This document shows, one piece after another, positions 57,599 to 64,000 of a stretch of DNA of 64,000 nucleotides. Made by a program: the position numbers and the translations under genes. A model generated the notes under the pieces. The model was given only the letters and a program-made list of their open reading frames with translations, had not been told where the DNA came from and ran no database searches. Where the stretch lies: contig JABYQR010000188.1 in the NCBI GenBank assembly GCA_022592445.1, positions 24,335 to 88,334 on the forward strand, read 5' to 3'. This DNA is from Cytidiella melzeri. Lineage: Eukaryota > Basidiomycota > Agaricomycetes > Polyporales > Irpicaceae. The first letter of the stretch is position 1. The number at the start of each line of letters is the position of its first letter.

Positions 57599-57935
57599 TT
57601 CAATTCTGCACAACCCTACACTCCGTCTATTGCTAACGTATGGCTTGCAGCAACATCCCAATATTATGGATTATCAGGTGCAAACTTCTACTCAAAAGCG
57701 AACCCTGCTGACGCATCTCCTTCTAGAGCCATGCTTTACTGTAGTTTACCATTATTTCTGCTTAGTGTATCTGCAGGTTTGGTAGATGTAACGCGACATG
57801 GCCAGTCGTGTTATTTCTGCCAACTCCGTCTCTGTTGTTGACTGCCCAACATGTAACTTAAAGAATGTCTTGGCTTATCGCCTTTAAAAATGTATTGTAA
57901 AGAACCAGGACATATCCCTTGCCGCAAAAAAAAAA

Positions 57936-57947
57936 GGTCACGTGACC
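57936..57947. promoter_or_regulatory. perfect palindrome GGTCACGTGACC
   Basis: A 12-bp palindrome centred on the E-box core CACGTG lies 112 bp upstream of the ATG at 58059, directly after an A10 run. Such sites are bound by bHLH factors (family knowledge); use here is inference. Confidence 0.35.
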
Positions 57948-58058
57948 GTGTGAAACAAATAAAGCACGAGAACACTTTGCTGGCACTCGCCTCGCAGTTC
58001 CATCCATAGTTGCTCGCCCTTGATTCTCTACCTCTTTCATTACATTTCAGCAGCAATC

Positions 58059-58744
58059 ATGTCCTCAGCACACCATTCTGATTCCGACCTGGAGAGCAAA
58101 AACCGTCGGCATTACAACGACGAGTCTTCAGAAGGCGGCGCTCCGTCCAATGAAGAGGACGTTGAGAGTGTTGTGTGGCCCAGCGTGAAGTGGTGCCGCC
58201 CTGTGTTCCTGGAAACTTTGTCCAACGCGTATCCACGCTACCATGAGGGCAAAGGCAAGAAGAAGACCAGGGTGGTCTCAGAAACCGCCGAGCTGCTTCG
58301 GGAAATTGCAACAAAGCATAAGCTTCATGTGCCTGAGCTGCTTGAGACCGTGAGTGTTCCTCCCACACGATTCCAATACCAGCTTCTCACCTATTTTGTA
58401 TTCCGTCTGTAGAAAGTCCGCAACTGGTTGAATAACGAGAAGGCGAAACGCGCCCGGGCCCAAGGCGTTTTGTCTGTTCCAAGGGTGAAGAACACCAAGC
58501 ACGAGGACGGAGGACGAAAGCTCACTAAGCGTGATGCTGTTGCAAAGGTGTTCAAGGAGCCAATTGCGCAGATCATGCGGGACATGAGGGATGCTGAGAG
58601 GAAGAAGGCCATCAAAGGCAAAGGCAGGGCTATGGAGAAAGGTCCGCTGATACGCCTGGAAATCGCTGGACGTGCAACAGGCCCAAAGGCGAGCACATTC
58701 GCATGGACTAGCAGCAGCCCTTGGTTCTGGCAAGACTGGTATTG
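58059..58744 (+). CDS. N-terminal part of an unknown helical protein
   Basis: Exon 1 (58059-58349) reads MSSAHHSDSDLESKNRRHYN, then WPSVKWCRPVFLETLSNAYP and TAELLREIATKHKLHVPELL. An intron with GTGAGT and TAG leads to exon 2 at 58413: KVRNWLNNEKAKRARAQGVL, with a WLNN-basic helix reminiscent of the recognition helix of homeodomain-like proteins, then KLTKRDAVAKVFKEPIAQIM. The frame then runs into the pentameric satellite at about 58745, where real coding probably ends or is interrupted. The likely continuation is at 60385 (YRQKAITEFMAGMTEEQREQ). I do not recognise a named family; DNA binding is a guess from the helix. Confidence 0.6.
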
Positions 58745-59345
58745 CATCGCCTCGCTTTGCTTTGCTTTCCATTGCATCGCTTCGCCTTGCTTTGCTTGGC
58801 ACCGCTTCATTTCGCCTTGCTTCGCATTGGGTCGCTTTGCTTCCCTTCGCTTCGCGTCCCCTCGCCTTGCATTCCCTTCGCGTTGCCTCGCGTCACGTCG
58901 CATTATCTCGCGTTGCCTCGCCCTGCCTTGCATTGCATTGCATTGCATTCCCTCCGCTTCGCTTCGCCTCGCGCCGCCTTGCCTTGCATGTTGCTTCGCG
59001 TTGCGTCGCGCCGCCTTGCTTCGCCTCGCGTTATCTCGCGCTGCCTCGCGTTGCCTTGCATTGCATTCCCTCCGCTTCGTTTCGCCTCGCGCCGCCTCGC
59101 ATTGCCTCGCCTTGCATGTTGCTTCGCGTCGCGTCGCGCCGCCTTGCTTCGCCTCGCGTTATCTCGCGCTGCCTCGCGATTGCCTCGCTTCTCCTCCACT
59201 TTGCTTGGCCTCGCGTCGCCTTGCATTGCCTCGCTTCGCATTGCCTCGCGTCGCATCGTGCCGCCTTGCTTTGCCTCGCGCCGCCTCGCGTTGCATTCCC
59301 TCTGCTTTGGTTCGCATGGCTTTGCATTGCATGGCTTCACTTGCC
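58745..59345 (+). repeat. pentameric satellite (TYGCN)n
   Basis: About 600 bp built from 5-bp words such as TTGCC, TCGCC, TTGCT, TCGCT, TTGCA and TCGCG in register. Because 5 is not a multiple of 3 and no stop word occurs, all three plus frames and several minus frames stay open, giving false long ORFs rich in Cys, Phe, Ala, Ser and Leu. TCGC and TTGC words differ by one CpG transition. Confidence 0.9.
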
Positions 59346-60384
59346 GCATATTGCATCCTTGTAGTCCCTCGCACTCAAGCTCATAGCTGTTGGAACCCCC
59401 CGGCCCCCTTTTCCACTCCCTCGGATTCCGCAGCCTGTTCTCTTTGCAGAGCGGCTAAAGGCAGTGCCCCATCGCTCCTGTAACATGTTTCGCGTTTGTC
59501 CCTCGTTTCATCGCGCAATGCCCCTTTCCTTGCCTTGCTCTCGCATGGCTTCAATTTGCTATAGCCCCTATTGCCTTTTACTTATATACGCTGTGTCTGT
59601 ACTTTGCTTAGCTCAGAATACGACACCCCCGCGGTTTTCCCCTCAAAGTTGCCCCTGCCACTTTTCCCTTGCTTCTTGAGCAACTCCGCAGTGCGTATCT
59701 CTCACCCTGCGCCACTTTCTCCTTCATTGCGACCCCCTTTTGTGTTCCTACTGCGTTTATTTCACTGCGTTACTTACTGCGCTGCGTTTCTCCTTCACTG
59801 CGACCCCCTTTTACAGCCGCCCCTTCTCTTTCTCAAGGCTACTGCAATTTAGACTGCGTTTATTCTGTGTTCCCATTGCGTTTCCTACTGTGTTTGCCAT
59901 GGTGTTTTGCGTTATCCTCTTGCAATGAGCCAGCGCAGTCCTTTCTCTCGCACTTTACCACACCACTTCCTCTCCCCCCTCTTGTGTATCGCATGCCAAT
60001 TGCTCCCCTTTCTTCACCACTGCGTTGCCCCTAGCTCTATCACTTTTATACCACTTTCTTTTGCAACACTTAAGTTCTATTGCCTCTTTGCATTGCATTG
60101 CCTTGCTTGGTTTTACTTTACATCTTTCTACCCGGAACTTTTCCCAGCTACCCAAACAAACCACAGCGCTTCTGGCCTCGCACTCCGAGCCCTGCAAATG
60201 CATCACCGCTCGCCCGAGTCTAGGTGCAGCCTAGGACTCTTGGACCCACTCGCAACCTACATTCACGCATACCCTCAACCCCTACTTACACATGTAATCG
60301 CCTCTCGCGAGGTCAGGTGTGTTTGTGCCCGGTCCCTTTGTGGCCGGGGGGTATGTTAGTGTCTCACCGCGCGAGGGAGAGAAA
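59346..60384. other. spacer after the satellite
   Basis: About 1 kb, C/T-rich with many CACTGCG- and CCCCTTT-like words that may be decayed satellite. Frames here show no family pattern. It may be part of a very long intron between the two halves of the unknown gene, or true intergenic DNA. Confidence 0.4.
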
Positions 60385-63300
60385 CGCAAGGGAGAGGGCA
60401 AGAATGAGGACGAGAACAAGGATGAGGATGAAGATGGGGACAAGAGCGAGGGCGAAAGCAAGAACAAGGGTGACAGTGAGGGTGAGGGCAAGGGCAAGGG
60501 CGGGTCTGGTACACCTGCCCGCCTGCTACTTGGGTATCGACAAAAGGCCATCACGGAGTTCATGGCCGGAATGACTGAGGAGCAACGGGAACAGGCCCAG
60601 GCTTTTCAAACAAAGGTCAACAGCGAGGGCCGAACTGAACCTCTTACTTCGTACGTCCTGTATTTTTATTGCAAGCCTGTAGGCTCTAGACTGAAGTTGG
60701 AATGTTGTTGCCAGTTCCGAAATTGACACTTTGGCAAAGAAAGTGCGGAATTTCGCATTGGCAACAAAGCGCGTGTATGGAGCCCACGTTGTTGTCATGG
60801 CGGCCTTCCGGACAGAGGACGAAGACATTGGAGCCACTCAGTGAGTACAGCACTATCAGCGTGTCCATCCACTCATCTTGCTCTTCTGTAGGTATGAGGT
60901 GCCTCTACCATTTGGCCAACCTTTCGTTTTGGACCCGTCGTTTCAAAGAGCCTATAGCAAGTTCAAAATCTTTGGGCAATCTTCACTTGGTATGCAGTAT
61001 AGACCGACGTTCAATCTCATTTGCTCACTTGCTACACATTAGCTGTTGATGAAAACCTTTGGCTCGAAAACAACAAGGATAAAATCCATCGTGCGGTTGA
61101 TGCAGATGAGACCGGTTTGAAATGGTACTTCCCCACAAACAAAGCCGGCTGGCCTGCCGTTCCTGACCAGTGGCCTGAGGGAATGTCATTGGTAGATATG
61201 AAGGATGTTGTCCGATGTTTCCTCACAATCCGATATCATAAGTCTCTCATACATGCTGTTCAACAGGTATCTAAATTATATCTGCTGTTTCTTAGGCCTG
61301 GTCTCCGGAAATCCCAATGCGAGGGTGCCGTTTACCGAGATTGTTGCAGATCGGAATGCCTACATTCACCCCAGGTTTCTACCTGCCAAGATCCATTTCT
61401 GCGACCCATCCAAAATGAAAGAAATTGACATCAACCGCATGGTATCTCACTGGAGGAGCAGAGTGGAGCGTAACCGCATGGCTTTTGATTTCCAGACGGT
61501 CCGCGCAAAGGACTTGAGATACAATTCGCTAGGAGATGGGCCCCAGGAAGCAAACGGCTCAGAATTTATCGCTCCTTTTGCAGAGGACCCCGAGGCAGAC
61601 GGTAGCGACAAAGAGTCCAATGACAACTCTCTTGCCATCCCCGCTCCAAAAAAGCAGCAACCAGCTGCTGCTGGTCGGAGAGTGGCAGAAGTAAGCGGTG
61701 TTCTTATGCTTTAAGACAACTACTCACACCCATGATCAGTCCTCCAAGCGTAGTGCCCCGCCTGCCGAGAAACAGAAGGCGTCAAGTTTGGAAGTCGAGC
61801 GGACGCCTCAGGAAAGCATGAGCCACACAAGCAGGCCTGCTGAGAAGCGAAAAACTCAAGCAGACCCCGGTCCTAGCCAGAAGAAACAAAAGGCGGCCAA
61901 GCAGCCTGAAAAAGATGGCACAGCTCGAGCAAAGGAGCAACATACTGCTTCAATAGAGCCCGAAGATGCCATCTTCAAGGCACCTCAGTAAGTTCCCAAT
62001 GCACTACAAACTCTGACAAACCAGCTCACTCGTTTTAGCCCTGACTCTCCTGCCAGTGTGGCAAAAGAGAATTGTTTGGACTGGCTTGGGCGCCTCAGCA
62101 CCGAAGTCGATTGGCAGGTCCTTGTAGACTATGTCAAAAATACTCCGGTCAGTATTTTTAGTTGGTTCAACAGCAGGTTTTCTGATGTTGACCTCAGTCC
62201 GATGCCCCTCATGGCGCCGACTCCGGCGACTATCGGTACAATGGTCCGTCAGTACCTTGGGGCTGGGGCTGGCCTCACCATTGCCTCAGTCCCAAGTTTC
62301 ACACCAAGGATCATATGGAGTACCAGGTGGCTGTGACGTATGCTCAGGGCCAAAAGCTAACACTGCCGGGCACTCGTCGGGAGAAGATGGACATTCTTCT
62401 GAAGGTTGGGTTGCCTCTTCGAGACATTGCTCGGGCTGCATTTGCTGAGCCAAATAGCAATGACCCACTCAAGTTTTCTCACTTCACTCGCGAGCATTTC
62501 GATCATTGGCGCGGAATCATTGCCAAGCACAAGGAAAACGTTGAGCAGAGTCTAGCCGCGTGGAGGGCCAACCCATTCTCGAGGACGTTGCAGAGTTCTG
62601 CCACAATACCAGAGCCTGCTGTGGCGGGATCATCGTCAGTTTCATCCAGTTTCTCAATCACTCCAGTTGCTGACCTTGAAGCAAAAGACAACTTCCCACA
62701 GACAAGCCTGCTCATCGGAGCGCCGCTGAAGGGAGCCGTCAAGATACCACTCCAGCGGCAGAGGCAGGAAAATCTCCAGCTGCGGCAGCTGAAGGTCTTG
62801 AACGCAGATCTGTGGAGAAAGATAGGGACCCCCAGGAGAACAGCAGTACTGCTCACATTGACCCTGCTCTGCTGCAGTAAGTTGTCTGCATTGCGTGACC
62901 TGTCATGCTCCAGCTCATTTGCCTTTGATAGGTTGGATCAATCTAAGCATCTCACACCGCAACCGGTGCTTGCTGATAGTCCTGCCAGCATACCCAAAGA
63001 GAATCGCTTGAACTGGCTCAGAGGGTTCAGCGCCGACTCCGCTTGGCAAAGTCTCGTGAGCTATGTCGAAGATACTCCGGTTAGTGTTGCACATTAATTC
63101 TAATCAACCATGGACCTACTGACCTTGACCTCAGCTTCATGCTCCTCATCCCGCAGACCGCGTCCGCAAACGCTACATTGGTCCGGTGGCACCTTGGGAT
63201 TGGAGATGGCCTAATGGTCGTCTCTCAGACACATTCCACACTCAAGATAGCGAAGTGTATCAAGCGGCTGTGACATACGCCCGAGGCCACAGCTTGACGG

Positions 63301-63959
63301 AGCCAACTGTGCAAGAGAGAAAGATGGAACTCCTGTTGAAGATTGGACTACCCTTTCAAGACGTCTCTCGGGCTGCATTTGCTGAGCCGGGTAACAACGA
63401 CCCCCTCGAATTCTCTGACCTCACAAAGGCTCATTTCAACACTTGGCGCAATATCATTGTTCAGTACAGCGAAGATGTTGCTCAGGCATTGGCCGATCAA
63501 ACCGCTTCCGGAGGCAGATCTGTAGAGAATGGCTCAACCACCCCCTCCGCTGAGCAGCCATCTCTGAAACCACAGGACGGCGGGTCTTCAGCTGCCCCTG
63601 CTGGACAAACGTCTCAGGATCTGGAGAATGCAGAGCCTGAAGCTGGGTCAAGTGCTGCCCTGCCTCAGAAACGAGGTCGACTGCAGGAGGATGACCAGCG
63701 TGATGGAGGTCAAGCAAAGAAGAAGAAGAACTCTGGTCGAGCAGGCAAAATGCGGACGAGGTTTGTCATTTTCCAATTGAGCTCACATGATATACTTACA
63801 ATTTCTGAAGATCTTTGGGCACAAAGGGCGGAATCCAGCTTCGTTCCAGGAGGACCTGATGCTCGTCTTTGTTCCTGTCTCATCTTCGTTGCTATTTGCC
63901 ATTGCTGTGGTCTTTCTGAATACGCTCTGGTCGCTGCGCCCTATGATACGTTTTGTTGA
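60385..63959 (+). CDS. multi-exon protein with a duplicated PWxWxWP domain
   Basis: An acidic, Lys/Glu/Gly-rich start leads to YRQKAITEFMAGMTEEQREQ. Exons 60715-60840 (SEIDTLAKKVRNFALATKRV, VYGAHVVVMAAFRTEDEDIG) and from 60892 (YEVPLPFGQPFVLDPSFQRA) follow. A segment with DADETGLKWYFPTNKAGWPA, and one with PFTEIVADRNAYIHPRFLPA and MVSHWRSRVERNRMAFDFQ, come next, then a basic disordered linker (KRKTQADPGPSQKKQKAA). Two copies of a ~170-residue domain follow (see finding). The join near 61240-61300 could not be resolved in phase, so a decayed exon is possible. The 3' end past 63760 is uncertain. Function unknown. Confidence 0.55.
62041..63500 (+). repeat. internal duplication of a protein domain
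   Basis: Copy 1 begins DSPASVAKENCLDWLGRLS at about 62043 and copy 2 DSPASIPKENRLNWLRGFS at about 62980. Both continue with SYV/DYV..TPV, an intron, RVRK..GP..PWxWxWP, QVAVTYAQG or QAAVTYARG, LLKVGLP or LLKIGLP, and RAAFAEP..NDPL. The copies lie ~0.93 kb apart and differ at about half of the residues, so the duplication is old. Confidence 0.85.
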
Positions 63960-64000
63960 CAATTACGCATATCACTAATGAATTGAATTGCTTGCTTGTG

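Larger units (their letters stand above)
56406..58058. other. intergenic region with tandem duplication
   Basis: About 1.65 kb between the H3-tail gene and the next plus-strand gene. Frames here are short and show no family pattern. It holds the ~119-bp tandem duplication and the 12-bp palindrome listed next. Confidence 0.45.

Noticed and set aside
58903..59374. Minus-strand Arg/Glu/Ala-rich frames
   Set aside because: Same satellite read on the other strand; no start context and no domain.
58672..59386. Long overlapping plus-strand frames (over 200 codons) rich in Cys, Phe and Ala
   Set aside because: They come from a stop-free 5-bp satellite that is open in all plus frames at once and also on the minus strand; composition is purely that of the repeat.
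1..64000. CRISPR arrays, bacterial operons or ribosome binding sites
   Set aside because: The genes have spliceosomal introns and the elements are fungal; no evenly spaced repeat-spacer array was seen.

Overview
The window looks like a piece of a basidiomycete (Agaricomycete) genome. Genes carry many short GT-AG introns of about 45-65 bp, and the mobile elements (Ty3/gypsy with chromodomain, Plavaka, KDZ with CxC clusters) are typical of mushroom-forming fungi. The species cannot be named from the sequence. Introns were placed by hand from splice signals and reading phase.

Layout. 1-9995 is retroelement land: the end of a coiled-coil gene on the minus strand (1-888), then a decayed minus-strand Ty3/gypsy element (1140-8790) inserted into a Ty1/copia gag. 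9996-20557 is a host block: RAD4/XPC (minus), an H15-like winged-helix protein (plus) and a PPPDE-thioredoxin-PUL fusion (plus). 21175-27420 is a DNA transposon of the Plavaka type with a five-exon transposase whose phase is consistent throughout, and a divergent DUF6532-like gene. 28290-37887 is host again: a Ser-rich disordered protein (minus), pyruvate decarboxylase (plus) and an arrestin-like protein (minus).

From about 38.5 kb to the right edge the sequence is mostly mobile-element mosaic. It holds a KDZ transposase broken by TGA codons (39157-41754), a plus-strand gypsy remnant split by a truncated second copy of the first gypsy element (44105-45591), a reverse transcriptase scrap (46418-46669), and a CxC2-type KDZ transposase gene (47237-54086) that contains a 3.1-kb intron with a ~142-bp tandem array and a solo LTR. 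Then come a gene starting with a histone H3-like tail and continuing as a PHD-like zinc-finger protein (54885-56405), and a gene or gene pair (58059-63960) holding a 600-bp pentameric satellite and an internal domain duplication.

Two themes run across the window. First, repeats differ from each other mainly by CG versus TG/CA, and most in-frame stops in the elements are TGA where CGA would restore an arginine; in two places one copy has CGA and the other has TGA. This points to deamination of methylated CpG. Second, the most unusual protein is the H3-tail/zinc-finger gene, next to the KDZ element; it is the best candidate for an undescribed chromatin-related system.
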